From contig NZ_CP073066.1 of NCBI RefSeq assembly GCF_018314255.1, positions 682,001 to 746,000 on the forward strand: 64,000 nt of DNA. Direction: 5' to 3'. Both the position numbers and the translations under genes were made by a program. Source of the DNA: Lentilactobacillus buchneri. GTDB taxonomy: Bacteria; Bacillota; Bacilli; Lactobacillales; Lactobacillaceae. Position 1 is the first letter of the stretch, and every line of letters begins with the position of its first letter. Below are positions 25,228 to 33,907 of the stretch, in pieces. The notes beneath the pieces were generated by a model that searched no databases, had not been told where the DNA came from, and saw nothing but the letters and a program-made list of their open reading frames with translations.

Positions 25228-26229
25228 ATGAAGAAAAAATATTTAATTTCAGGTGTCGTGTTAATTTTTGTCGTAATCTTGGGGGTTGCATTTTTCCAAG
25301 GACAACAGAAGCAAAAGCCCCAGGCCAAGCCAACCGTGGGGATTCTCCAGTTGATGTCCCATCCAGCTTTGGATGCCATCCATAAAGGAATTATCCACGG
25401 TCTTGAAGAAGAGGGCTATAAACCTGGTAAGAACATCAAAATTGACTTTCAAAATGCCCAAAATGATCAAAGTAATTTGAAGACCATGAGCACCAAGTTT
25501 GCCAACGAGGACGCCGATCTTTCAATTGGGATCGCCACCCCATCTGCTCAGGCATTGGCCAACACCATTACCCACAAGCCCGTCATCTTGGGGGCCATCA
25601 CTGATCCTAAAGGCGCTGGTTTGGTAAAGAACAATGAAAAACCCGGCGGCAACATCACCGGTGTTTCCGATCAGGCACCTTTAAAAGAGCAGCTGAATTT
25701 GATCAAGCAATTCATGCCAAAAATGAAAACCTTGGGAATTATCTACACTTCCAGTGATGACTCCGCTGTTGCCCAATACAAGATGTTTGTCAAATTATGC
25801 AAACAGGAAAACGTCCGTCTCAAAGCATACTCAATCGCCAACACCAACGATTTGACCCAGGTTGCTGAACAAGCGGTTCGCTCAGTGGATGCCATTTATG
25901 TCCCAACCGACAACACGATTGCTGGGGCCATGCAGACACTGGTTGGCGCTGCCAATAACGCCAAAGTCCCTGTTTTCCCAGCTGTTGATACGATGGTCAA
26001 GCAAGGCGGCGTAGCAACTTACGGCATCGACCAGTATCAATTAGGAGTTGCGACCGGTAAGATGAGTGCCCAAATATTGAAGGGTAAGAAGAAGCCGTCA
26101 ACCACCCCAATTAAATTCTTCCGTCACGGAAAATTAATTATCAATGAAAAGCAGGCTAACAAGTTGGGAATCAAGATTCCTGCCAACCTCTTAAAAGAAG
26201 CCCAACAAAAAGGAGAATTGATCAAATGA
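25228..26229 (+). CDS. trpX: ABC transporter substrate-binding protein, tryptophan type (TrpX-like)
   Basis: A 333-residue exported binding protein of the ABC_sub_bind family (PF04392). Residues 5-24 are a hydrophobic signal or anchor. VGILQLMSHPALDAIHKGIIHGLEEEGY and the later GVSDQAPLKEQLNLIKQFMP are family hallmarks. In streptococci and lactobacilli this family with its permease and ATPase is annotated as the TrpXYZ tryptophan importer, and the Trp codon in the leader peptide agrees. No lipobox cysteine is obvious, so anchoring may be by the N-terminal segment. GAGGGAGA precedes the ATG at 25228, preferred over the open upstream frame. The stop overlaps trpY. Confidence 0.8.
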   Translation: MKKKYLISGVVLIFVVILGVAFFQGQQKQKPQAKPTVGILQLMSHPALDAIHKGIIHGLEEEGYKPGKNIKIDFQNAQNDQSNLKTMSTKFANEDADLSIGIATPSAQALANTITHKPVILGAITDPKGAGLVKNNEKPGGNITGVSDQAPLKEQLNLIKQFMPKMKTLGIIYTSSDDSAVAQYKMFVKLCKQENVRLKAYSIANTNDLTQVAEQAVRSVDAIYVPTDNTIAGAMQTLVGAANNAKVPVFPAVDTMVKQGGVATYGIDQYQLGVATGKMSAQILKGKKKPSTTPIKFFRHGKLIINEKQANKLGIKIPANLLKEAQQKGELIK

Positions 26230-27125
26230 GTATTATCGTCTCAGCCATCGGCCAAGGATTGACCTGGGGAATTGTCGGTATCGGCTTATTCCTGACTTTT
26301 AGAATTCTGGATTTCCCCGACATGACCGTTGAAGGAACCTTCCCCATGGGCGCAGCTGCCTGTGTCGCCGCCATTTATTCAGGGGCCTCACCACTAGTCG
26401 CAACTTTGATTGCCTTTGTGGCAGGCATGCTGGCTGGTTTGGTGACTGGTTTGCTGTATACCAAAGGTAAAATTCCGGTATTACTTGCCGGAATTCTGGT
26501 GATGACCGCTGCTTACTCAGTCAACCTGAGAATCATGGGCAGAGCCAATTTATCGCTCTTCGACAAACCCACCATGTTAAAGAACCACTTTTTGGAATCC
26601 TTACCACCCTATTTTGACAGTGTCCTTCTTGGGATCGTCGTGGTTGCCATCGTCACAGCACTTATTGTTTACTTTCTCCAGACCAACCTCGGCCAAGCAT
26701 TTATTGCCACCGGTGATAATCCCAACATGGCCCGCTCACTTGGCATCAGCACAGATGCCATGCAGATTATGGGCTTGGGTGTTTCTAACGGTTTAATTGG
26801 CCTTGGTGGCGCCTTGGTTGCTCAAAATAATGGTTTTGCCGACGTCAATATGGGAATCGGTGTCATCGTGGTTGCCCTGGCTTCCATCATTATTGGTGAA
26901 GTCGTCTTTGGCGATTTGACGATGAACCAGCGGCTGATCGCAGTGACCATCGGGAGTATCTTGTACCGATTTGTTATTTTGCTGGTTCTCAAGCTCGGCT
27001 TCAACGCCAACGATTTGAACCTAATTTCAGCTATCGTCTTGGCATTATTCATGATGTTCCCGGTTTTGGAAAAACGCTTCCGAATCCGCCATACTTTAGC
27101 AAAGGGGATGACCAAACATGACTGA
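26226..27125 (+). CDS. trpY: ABC transporter permease, tryptophan type (TrpY-like)
   Basis: A 299-residue membrane protein with about eight to nine hydrophobic segments, of the branched-chain/LIV permease superfamily. LTFRILDFPDMTVEGTFPMGAA and FIATGDNPNMARSLGIS are typical of permeases that pair with ABC_sub_bind proteins; the second is the cytoplasmic loop contacting the ATPase. It overlaps the stop of the binding-protein gene by 4 nt and its own end overlaps the ATPase gene by 8 nt, so the three genes are one translationally coupled unit. Confidence 0.85.
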   Translation: MSIIVSAIGQGLTWGIVGIGLFLTFRILDFPDMTVEGTFPMGAAACVAAIYSGASPLVATLIAFVAGMLAGLVTGLLYTKGKIPVLLAGILVMTAAYSVNLRIMGRANLSLFDKPTMLKNHFLESLPPYFDSVLLGIVVVAIVTALIVYFLQTNLGQAFIATGDNPNMARSLGISTDAMQIMGLGVSNGLIGLGGALVAQNNGFADVNMGIGVIVVALASIIIGEVVFGDLTMNQRLIAVTIGSILYRFVILLVLKLGFNANDLNLISAIVLALFMMFPVLEKRFRIRHTLAKGMTKHD

Positions 27126-27891
27126 ACCAATCTTCGAATTAAATGACATTGTGGTCACCGTCAACCACGGCACACCTGAGCAGATTAACATCATGGATCA
27201 CGTGAATTTATCTGTCTTCCCTGGCGACTTCATTACGATTCTCGGTTCTAACGGGGCCGGTAAATCGACCTTGTTCAACGTCATTGGCGGCAATCTCCCT
27301 GTGACCAGCGGCCAAATTCTCCTGAACGGCAAGGACATCACCAGCATGTCGGTTGAGAAGCGGACCCGGTTCTTAAGCCGAGTATTCCAGGATCCCAAAA
27401 TGGGAACTGCGCCACGGATGACGGTGGCAGAAAATCTGCTGCTGTCCGAAAAGCGTGGCCAACGTCGCGGCTTTGCACCGCGGCATCTCAAGACGCACAT
27501 GGATAAATTCAAGCAAATCACCTCAGTGATGAATAACGGTTTGGAACATCGGCTGAACACGGCAACTGGCAAGCTTTCCGGTGGCCAGCGACAGGCCTTG
27601 AGTTTCTTGATGGCCACCATCAAGCGCCCCGACATCCTGTTATTGGATGAGCACACCGCAGCCCTTGATCCGCAAACTTCGCAAGAATTGATGACTGCCA
27701 CGAACGATCAAATTACCCGCAACCATTTAACCTGTTTGATGATCACCCACCATTTGGATGATGCCCTGAAATACGGAAATCGCTTAATTGTCTTGGATAA
27801 CGGTCGAATCACTTACGATATCGCCGGTGACGAGAAGGATAATCTCACCAAGGAAGAGTTGCTGAGTTTCTTTAATGATATTGAAGAGTAA
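27118..27891 (+). CDS. trpZ: ABC transporter ATPase, tryptophan type (TrpZ-like)
   Basis: A 257-residue ABC ATPase that powers the importer. Walker A is GSNGAGKST (about 43-51), the signature is LSGGQRQAL, Walker B is ILLLDEHTAALD, and the switch histidine lies in MITHHLDDAL. All catalytic motifs are intact. It ends the three-gene operon and is followed by a terminator at 27926-27963. Confidence 0.9.
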   Translation: MTEPIFELNDIVVTVNHGTPEQINIMDHVNLSVFPGDFITILGSNGAGKSTLFNVIGGNLPVTSGQILLNGKDITSMSVEKRTRFLSRVFQDPKMGTAPRMTVAENLLLSEKRGQRRGFAPRHLKTHMDKFKQITSVMNNGLEHRLNTATGKLSGGQRQALSFLMATIKRPDILLLDEHTAALDPQTSQELMTATNDQITRNHLTCLMITHHLDDALKYGNRLIVLDNGRITYDIAGDEKDNLTKEELLSFFNDIEE

Positions 27892-27925
27892 CGCACGATT
27901 GCTTTTATAATTAAAATGTCAACTT

Positions 27926-27963
27926 GGTCGGTGCATGCGAATCCGCATGTACCGGCCTTTTTT
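27926..27963 (+). terminator. Terminator of the tryptophan-transporter operon
   Basis: GGTCGGTGCATGCG pairs with CGCATGTACCGGCC (two G-T pairs) and six T follow. Confidence 0.9.
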
Positions 27964-28233
27964 CTTGCTTCCATTTTTGAGAGAAGGTTCAAATCCTTTA
28001 AAATCTGAGTAAAATGAGACCTACCATTCGGTTTATGAGAAATTTTAAAGCGCTTTCTTTGTATATTCTATATCTTCCTATTTATAATGAGGGCGTACAA
28101 AGTGTCTATAATCATTTGTGATTGTGAATTTTCTATATAATTTTAACTTATGTAAATAATTCGATTTTTCTTCACAGAATCTTTATAGATTTTTTGTAAA
28201 CTATAGTCAGTAAAGGAAAAGGAAGTGAACATT
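27964..28233 (+). promoter_or_regulatory. AT-rich upstream region of the YfcC gene with a cre-like site
   Basis: TTAAAGCGCTTTCT at 28045-28058 matches the CcpA cre consensus TGWAARCGYTWNCW at 13 of 14 positions. TATAGT at 28202-28207 could be the -10 box. The stretch between is AT-rich, including TGTAAATAATTCGA, which faintly recalls an ArgR box. No gene is seen here. Control by carbon source is likely, arginine control only possible. Confidence 0.5.
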
Positions 28234-29754
28234 ATGCAAAATCAACAATCAACTCCAAAGAAACGTCGATTTAAGATGCCTTCAGCCTACACCATCTTAT
28301 TTCTGATCATTATTTTTGTTGCTATTTTAACTTGGATCATCCCTGCCGGACAGTATAGCACCGACAAAGCCGGCAATATCATTGCCCACACTTACAAAGC
28401 GGTGGCTTCTAATCCGCAGGGAATCTGGGACGTCTTCTCCGCCCCGATTTATGGAATGGTCGGAAATGATACGACGGAAGGCGCGATCTCCGTTTCACTG
28501 TTCATCCTGGTGATTGGGGGCTTCTTGGGAGTCGTCAATCAAACTAAGGCGCTTGATGATGGAATTGCGACTGTTGTGTCAAAATACAAAGGCAAGGAAA
28601 AAGTTTTGATTCCCCTGCTGATGATTTTGTTTGCACTTGGTGGGTCAACTTACGGCATGGCCGAAGAAACCATTGCCTTTTACCCACTGCTAATTCCAGT
28701 CATGATTGGGGTCGGCTTCGATTCACTAGTGGCCGTCGCAATTGTCTTGGTTGGTTCGCAGGTCGGATGTTTGGCATCCACGGTTAACCCATTTGCGACC
28801 GGGGTTGCCTCACAAACGCTGCACATTTCACCCGGAGATGGGATTATTTCCCGGGCGGTCCTGTTTGTCATCGTGGTGGCAATCAGTATCCTGTTTGTTT
28901 ACCGATACGCTGCCAAAATTGAAAATGATCCTTCAAGGTCTTACGTCTTTGAACAGCGTGAAGAAGATTTGAAACGATTTGCGTTGAACCATGAAGACCA
29001 ACCCGGCACTAAGATGACCGGCCGACAAAAAGCCGTTCTCTGGATGTTTGGTTTGACATTCCTAGTCATGATCATGGGCTTGATTCCATGGGACCAAATC
29101 AACAAGAACTGGACCTTCTTTACCAGTTTCACCAAATGGGTTCAAGATGTGCCATTCTTAGGTAGTCTGGTTGGTTCCAACCTGGTACCATTTGGTTCCT
29201 GGTACTTCACTGAAATTACGACCCTCTTCTTCTTGATGGCAATCGTGGTGATGTTCGTCTTCCATATGAAGGAATCCACATTTATCGAATCATTCTTAGC
29301 CGGAATGAGTGACTTCATGGGTGTAGCAATTGTTGTTGCTGTTGCCCGTGGAATTCAAGTTGTCATGAATGATGGAAACATCACCGCAACCGTTCTCCAC
29401 TGGGGTGAAATGGGCTTGTCCAACCTCGGGTCGGTTGTCTTCATCATCTTGGCATACATCTTCTACATCCCAATGTCCTTCTTGATTCCATCAACGTCAG
29501 GCCTGGCAGCCGCTACGATGGGCATCATCGGCCCAATGGGTAAGTTCGCCGGTGTTGACCCAAGCTTGGTTGTAACAGCTTACCAGAGTGCATCCGGCTG
29601 GGTTAACCTAATCACACCAACATCGGGCGTTGTGATGGGAGCCTTGACAATTGCCCACGTCAACATCACGACTTGGTGGAAATTCATGTTCAAATTGATG
29701 GTTTACTTGTTCTTAGCGACTGCGATTTTCCTGGGGGTAATGGCACTGCTGTAG
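28234..29754 (+). CDS. YfcC-family transporter (basic amino acid / C4-dicarboxylate type)
   Basis: A 506-residue membrane protein with about 12 segments. The opening (PSAYTILFLIIIFVAILTWIIPAGQY) and IYGMVGNDTTEGAISVSLFILVIGGF are typical of the YfcC/DcuC-like group, often annotated as arginine-ornithine antiporter-like or short-chain fatty-acid transporters. The substrate cannot be read from the sequence. A dipeptidase gene follows 359 bp downstream, a frequent pairing that would suit uptake or export of amino acids or peptides. The start is the ATG at 28234 with AAGGAAG 9 nt ahead; a GTG at 28225 overlaps that site. Its stop codon overlaps the first long hairpin repeat. Confidence 0.75.
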   Translation: MQNQQSTPKKRRFKMPSAYTILFLIIIFVAILTWIIPAGQYSTDKAGNIIAHTYKAVASNPQGIWDVFSAPIYGMVGNDTTEGAISVSLFILVIGGFLGVVNQTKALDDGIATVVSKYKGKEKVLIPLLMILFALGGSTYGMAEETIAFYPLLIPVMIGVGFDSLVAVAIVLVGSQVGCLASTVNPFATGVASQTLHISPGDGIISRAVLFVIVVAISILFVYRYAAKIENDPSRSYVFEQREEDLKRFALNHEDQPGTKMTGRQKAVLWMFGLTFLVMIMGLIPWDQINKNWTFFTSFTKWVQDVPFLGSLVGSNLVPFGSWYFTEITTLFFLMAIVVMFVFHMKESTFIESFLAGMSDFMGVAIVVAVARGIQVVMNDGNITATVLHWGEMGLSNLGSVVFIILAYIFYIPMSFLIPSTSGLAAATMGIIGPMGKFAGVDPSLVVTAYQSASGWVNLITPTSGVVMGALTIAHVNITTWWKFMFKLMVYLFLATAIFLGVMALL

Positions 29755-29867
29755 AGCGCGACGAGGCCCGGGTGATGCGGTTTCTAAGGGTACTGTGATT
29801 AAAGCCCCTGGTTTTGGGGCTTTAATCACAGTACCCTTAGAAGTTAGCATCTGGGCCGTCGGAGCGC
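29754..29867. repeat. Long hairpin repeat, second family, unit A (114 bp)
   Basis: The unit begins GAGCGCGACGAGGCCCGGGT and ends GGGCCGTCGGAGCGC. Between lie perfect 27-bp arms (from TTCTAAGGG to GCCCC and back) around a TGGTTTT loop. Its first base is the last base of the YfcC stop codon. The ends match unit B, while the inner arms are unrelated to it. No T-run follows. Confidence 0.9.
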
Positions 29868-29877
29868 ATTTCAATCA

Positions 29878-29995
29878 GAGCGCGACGAGGCCCGGGTGAC
29901 CCCGGAGTGTAAGCCGAAAGCTTTGATGATGGACGTTTTTGGTCCATCATTAAAGTTTTTGGCTTACACAGTAGGGGTCAGGGCCGTCGGAGCGC
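29878..29995. repeat. Long hairpin repeat, second family, unit B (118 bp)
   Basis: The first 22 bp equal those of unit A and the last 15 bp (GGGCCGTCGGAGCGC) are also the same. The inner arms (ACCCCGGAGTGTAAGCC and its near-complement GGCTTACACAGTAGGGGT, then GATGGAC/GTCCATC) are quite different from unit A but self-complementary, with a few mismatches. Ten bases separate the two units. Confidence 0.9.
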
Positions 29996-30009
29996 CTTTC
30001 CACTCGGTA

Positions 30010-30113
30010 AAAAGAACCCACAAACACCCATCAACCTCAAACAAAAGCCACCAACCAAAACCACTAACAACAACCAAAAACCAAAAAACTCAACCTAGGA
30101 GGCACCAACAAAA
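30010..30113 (+). promoter_or_regulatory. A/C-rich leader ahead of pepV
   Basis: Nearly the whole stretch from 30010 to 30095 consists of A and C (AACCCACAAACACCCATCAA and similar), which cannot fold on itself. AGGAGG follows at about 30099-30104, close to the ATG at 30114. It probably gives an open, well-translated leader. No clear promoter box is visible in it. Confidence 0.4.
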
Positions 30114-31460
30114 ATGTCTGAAAAATTAGTCACAGAAACAGAACAAAACGAAGCTGTTGAAGGCTTAAAACGCTTAGTCAGCAAACCTTCAGTCAATGAT
30201 CCAGCCACCGTTTCCAAAACGACGCCATTTGGTCAAGGAATCGACGACGCATTAACCGAAGTCTTACAGATCGCTGAAGAAAATGGCTTCAAGACGTTTA
30301 AAGATCCTGAAGGCCATTATGGCTATGCTGAAATTGGCTCCGGCGATAAGATCTTTGGCATTATTGGCCACATGGACGTTGTCCCGGCCGGTGATCCAAA
30401 TGATTGGGATTCCGATCCATTTACCGCAACCATCAAAGATGGCTACATTTACGGCCGTGGCACCCAAGACGACAAAGGTCCTTCGATGGCAGCCATGTTC
30501 GCCGTCAAAGCCCTAGTTGATCGTGGGTACAAGTTCAACTGCCGCATTCGATTTATCTTCGGCACCGACGAAGAGACCCTTTGGCGTGGGATTGCTGTGT
30601 ATAACCAAAAGGAATCCCCAACTGATTTTGGAATCGCACCCGATGCCGAATTCCCACTGATTTACGCAGAAAAAGGGCTGGAACAGTCCTACCTGGTTGG
30701 TCCCGGGATGGATGATCTGTCCCTCGATTTGGAAAATGCTTTTAACGCCGTCCCTGCCAAAGCCCCTTACAACGGGCCAAAGCTGGATGAAGTCAAGGCA
30801 TCCCTGGACAAACACGGCTTCAAATACGAAGACCATGGCACTGATGGCATCACCGTCGTTGGTAAAGCGGTTCATGCCATGAATGCCCCTCAAGGTACCA
30901 ATGCAGTCTTGCGTTTGGCAATTGCCTTGGACAACGTCTTTGACAGCCCCGTACTCGACTTCTTTGGCAAGAAATTCCAGGAGGACGCTACCGGTACCAA
31001 TCTGCTTGGCGATGTCGAAGATGAGGCGTCTGGTCATTTGACCATGAATATTTCCAGTCTCAAAATTGATCAAAAAGAAACTCGCATGCAAGTCGACATG
31101 CGGATTCCCGTCACCGTTAATCATGACGAATTGATTGAAAAGCTCAAGGAGGCGGCCGAACCATATGACCTGCACTACGAGGCATTTGACTATGTTGCCC
31201 CACTGTATGTGCCAACTGACAGTGATTTAGTCAAGACGTTAATGTCAACCTACAAGGATTTGACCGGCGATGACACCCAACCGCAAATTTCCGGCGGTGC
31301 CACATTTGCCCGAACCATGAACAACTGCGTGGCTTATGGTGCCATGCTGCCAGGAACCCCTGATTTTATGCATCAGGTCAATGAAAATTGGGAGCTTAAG
31401 AGTATGTACAAGGCAATGGATATTTACGCTGAAGCAATTAAACGTCTCTGCACAGACTAA
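30114..31460 (+). CDS. pepV: Dipeptidase PepV (M20 family)
   Basis: A 448-residue cytoplasmic zinc dipeptidase. Metal-site motifs are IIGHMDVVPAG (His, about 84), GRGTQDDKGPS (Asp, about 116), GTDEETLWRG (catalytic Glu and ligand) and PDFMHQVNE near 422 (His). A lid domain sits between about 190 and 380. PepV releases amino acids from dipeptides made by the proteolytic system and is typical of lactobacilli. All expected residues are present and the length is close to that of known PepV (about 470). It stands alone, with a strong ribosome site and a downstream terminator. Confidence 0.9.
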   Translation: MSEKLVTETEQNEAVEGLKRLVSKPSVNDPATVSKTTPFGQGIDDALTEVLQIAEENGFKTFKDPEGHYGYAEIGSGDKIFGIIGHMDVVPAGDPNDWDSDPFTATIKDGYIYGRGTQDDKGPSMAAMFAVKALVDRGYKFNCRIRFIFGTDEETLWRGIAVYNQKESPTDFGIAPDAEFPLIYAEKGLEQSYLVGPGMDDLSLDLENAFNAVPAKAPYNGPKLDEVKASLDKHGFKYEDHGTDGITVVGKAVHAMNAPQGTNAVLRLAIALDNVFDSPVLDFFGKKFQEDATGTNLLGDVEDEASGHLTMNISSLKIDQKETRMQVDMRIPVTVNHDELIEKLKEAAEPYDLHYEAFDYVAPLYVPTDSDLVKTLMSTYKDLTGDDTQPQISGGATFARTMNNCVAYGAMLPGTPDFMHQVNENWELKSMYKAMDIYAEAIKRLCTD

Positions 31461-31481
31461 CCGTGACGTTCATGAAATATA

Positions 31482-31517
31482 AAAAATGCTCGGGAACCAA
31501 TCGTTCTCGAGCATTTT
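31482..31517 (+). terminator. Terminator of pepV
   Basis: AAAAATGCTCG and GAAC pair with GTTC and CGAGCATTTTT around CAATC. A- and T-runs lie on both sides, so it may also serve the convergent sugar-transporter gene. Confidence 0.85.
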
Positions 31518-31542
31518 TGTGTCTCTATTAATCTAAGCGAGT

Positions 31543-32931
31543 CTATTTGTTTTGAGCAGCCGACTTCAATGCGGCATTCTTTCGCATATCCATTTCAATT
31601 TGTTCAAGCGTCTTGCCACGGGTTTCTGGCACCATGTAGATGACGAAGAAGATTGAAACGATCGCAAAGAAGGTAAAGACGGCAAATGGTCCACCAACAT
31701 TGTTGTTAAACATGTGAAGTAATTCCAAGAAGAATTGTGAAACGATAAAGTTTCCAATCCAGTTGGCAGCGGAACCAATTGAAGTTCCGACTCCACGGAC
31801 ATTCAATGGGAAGATTTCACCGATCATCAACCAGCAAATTGGGCCCCATGAAACGGCGAAACCAAAGATATAAATTCCAATCAGGATCATGGTTGGAACA
31901 GCAGCGTCTTGAACTTTTAAAGTGAAGTTCAAGATTGAGAGAATTCCAATTGACAATGCCATGACGATTGAACCAAATAGCAGAATGGTTCTTCGGTTGA
32001 ATCGATCCATGATATTGTATGCCAAGATCGTGCAGAGGAAGTTGACAATCCCAATCCCAACAGAAATCCAAATAGCGTTACTCTCAGGGAAACCAAAGCC
32101 TTTAATGAAGACTTGCGGCAGGAAATAAATCACTGAATTAATTCCAACTAACTGTTGAAGCAGCATCAGCAAAATCGCAACAATCACTGCTGGGCGAGCA
32201 AAGGTAAACAGCTCTTTGAGACCGCCCTTGGGTTGGTTGGCAACTTCTTGAATCCCAGCCAATTCCTTGTCAGGATCCTCATCTGTCTTTGCCCGGAGTT
32301 CATGAAGAACGTCCCGAGCCTCGTCAATCCGACCCTTTTCAACCAAATAACGTGGTGATTCGGGGAGAATGATTGAACCGACAAACAGCATCAAAGCTGG
32401 AATCAAAGCGGATCCAAGCATCCAACGCCAGTCACGTAATCCCAGCAGATTGTGATGTAAGAATCCTAAGTTGGAAACGTATGCTAACAGGATTCCTAAA
32501 GTAATCATCAACTGAAACATCGTACCAAGTGAGCCACGGTGCGGTGCATCAGCCAACTCTGCCAAATAGGCTGGCGTTAAAGCTGACGCAGATCCGACAG
32601 CAAAGCCTAAGATGATTCGGGCAATGACCATTGATACAAATCCTTGGGCAAACATTGACAGTCCTGATCCAATTAAGAATAGGATCGAGGCTAAAACCAA
32701 CAGGCGCTTTCGACCAAACCGGTCCGAAAGTGAACCAATCGACAACGCACCAACAGATGAACCAATCAAAACAGACGAGACAATGAACCCAGTCTGTTCA
32801 GTTCCTAAATTAAAATTGCTTTCAATCAATGGTGAGGCACCTGAAATAATACCAGTATCAAATCCAAATAGAAGGCCACCTAATGCACCAAAGAAGAAAA
32901 TAAAGAACGTACTTAAATGACGTGCTTTCAC
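31543..32931 (-). CDS. Sugar porter of the MFS (XylE/AraE/GalP type)
   Basis: A 462-residue transporter with 12 predicted segments. Sugar-porter signatures are plain: GFDTGIISGA near 24, DRFGRKR near 65, PESPRYLVEKGR near 193, QQLVGINSVIYFLP near 250 and PETRGKTLEQIE near the end. These are proton-linked importers of hexoses or pentoses such as xylose, arabinose or galactose; which one cannot be told. It is a single gene, transcribed away from the MarR regulator, across a 333-bp region. All conserved motifs are intact. Confidence 0.9.
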   Translation of the reverse strand: MKARHLSTFFIFFFGALGGLLFGFDTGIISGASPLIESNFNLGTEQTGFIVSSVLIGSSVGALSIGSLSDRFGRKRLLVLASILFLIGSGLSMFAQGFVSMVIARIILGFAVGSASALTPAYLAELADAPHRGSLGTMFQLMITLGILLAYVSNLGFLHHNLLGLRDWRWMLGSALIPALMLFVGSIILPESPRYLVEKGRIDEARDVLHELRAKTDEDPDKELAGIQEVANQPKGGLKELFTFARPAVIVAILLMLLQQLVGINSVIYFLPQVFIKGFGFPESNAIWISVGIGIVNFLCTILAYNIMDRFNRRTILLFGSIVMALSIGILSILNFTLKVQDAAVPTMILIGIYIFGFAVSWGPICWLMIGEIFPLNVRGVGTSIGSAANWIGNFIVSQFFLELLHMFNNNVGGPFAVFTFFAIVSIFFVIYMVPETRGKTLEQIEMDMRKNAALKSAAQNK

Positions 32932-33264
32932 GATTATCCCTCCTTAGGGGATCATTTCTGAATCAATCAAATCTTGTAATCCCTTTCATTTGAAACAAAA
33001 ATACATTAAAACAGTTCAGTATTCATACTCCCCCTTTAGATACTCAATTTGTACTATCCTTCAGTATAAAAACGTTGAGGCTAAAATTCAAGAAATTACA
33101 TTTTTGACTTACTAATATTCAGTTGATAACCAATCAGATTTAAAGCTAATTTGTAATTCGTTATAATAGTTAGGTACCGAAACACTTTGCTTGTGTTCAA
33201 AAAAATTCAGTGTATACTTCTTATTGTTAGGTACCTAAGTATAACAATTTAAAGGAGAATGAAT
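32932..33264. promoter_or_regulatory. Divergent control region of the sugar porter and marR genes
   Basis: No gene is seen. Toward the regulator there are TATAAT (33162-33167) and a TTGTGT/TATACT pair (33191-33196, 33213-33218). Two TTAGGTACC sites overlap or follow them: 33170-33181 (TTAGGTACCGAA) and 33227-33238 (perfect palindrome TTAGGTACCTAA), 57 bp apart. They are likely MarR operators for self-control. Toward the porter there is a small dyad AGTAT/ATACT near 33024, and no cre match. Confidence 0.55.
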
Positions 33265-33834
33265 ATGGCAGATATTAATAAAAGAGAACTATTAGGCAAG
33301 TTCTTCGGCTTCCTTCATGGAACCCAACGATTTGCCCGTCACCAAGAACGGCCTTACCATTTGCGGGGCCAAAACAGAGTCCTGGTTATCCTGTCCAAGG
33401 AAGGCACACTGATTCAAAGTCAGTTGGCTGAAATCATGGACATCCGACCATCATCAATGACTGAATTGTTGTCCAAGTTGGAAGAGCGCGGCTTGATCAC
33501 CCGGACTCCTGACGAAAACGACAAACGAGTTACCAATGTGGCCATCACCGACGAAGGCAAGAAAGCCATCGAAGACGATGATTCCACTGATGACATGCTC
33601 GACCAAATTTTTGCGGGGCTCTCTGATGAAGAATTGGCTCAATTAAACGAACTGTTGAGTAAATTGAACACGTCACTCAAAGAGAAACTCCCTGACCACG
33701 ACGACGAACCAGGTTGGGGACACCGTTTCCCTCACCGCGGATTTGGCGGCGGCCCTCATGGCCATCACGGCTTTGGTGGTCCCCACGGCGATCCTCGCGG
33801 TCATGGACCAATGGGATTCGCGCCAAGAGATTAA
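33265..33834 (+). CDS. MarR-family regulator with His/Gly-rich C-terminal tail
   Basis: A 189-residue protein. Residues 1-140 are a normal MarR winged helix: RVLVILSKEGTLIQSQLAEIMDIRPSSMTELLSKLEERGLITR, then the wing DENDKRVTNVAITDEGKKA. The final 45 residues are unusual: repeated Gly, His, Pro, Arg and Phe (GFGGGPHGHHGFGGPHGD). Such a tail could bind metal ions or be a flexible interaction arm. The ATG at 33265 lies 7 nt after AAAGGAG and is preferred to the one at 33259. Two palindromic TTAGGTACC sites upstream suggest self-regulation. The gene may also control the divergent sugar porter. Confidence 0.85.
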   Translation: MADINKRELLGKFFGFLHGTQRFARHQERPYHLRGQNRVLVILSKEGTLIQSQLAEIMDIRPSSMTELLSKLEERGLITRTPDENDKRVTNVAITDEGKKAIEDDDSTDDMLDQIFAGLSDEELAQLNELLSKLNTSLKEKLPDHDDEPGWGHRFPHRGFGGGPHGHHGFGGPHGDPRGHGPMGFAPRD

Positions 33835-33849
33835 GTTGTTTCATCACAG

Positions 33850-33876
33850 AAAGGCTGCCGATTTGGCAGCCTTTTT
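33850..33876 (+). terminator. Terminator after the MarR gene
   Basis: AAAGGCTGCC pairs with GGCAGCCTTT around GATTT, followed by T residues. Confidence 0.85.
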
Positions 33877-33907
33877 GCATACATATAATACTCTAACTTT
33901 TCACATT

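Noticed and set aside
29754..29995. Integron attC sites
   Set aside because: The plan of conserved ends and variable palindromic core is similar, but the GTTRRRY/RYYYAAC core boxes and an integrase gene are absent.
29896..30129. Frame over hairpin unit B and the A/C-rich leader
   Set aside because: The translation is low-complexity (Lys, Pro, Gln, Thr) from the A/C-rich leader and overlaps the pepV start.
30513..31175. 220-codon frame antisense to pepV
   Set aside because: A shadow frame of a well-supported gene; no ribosome site or family likeness.
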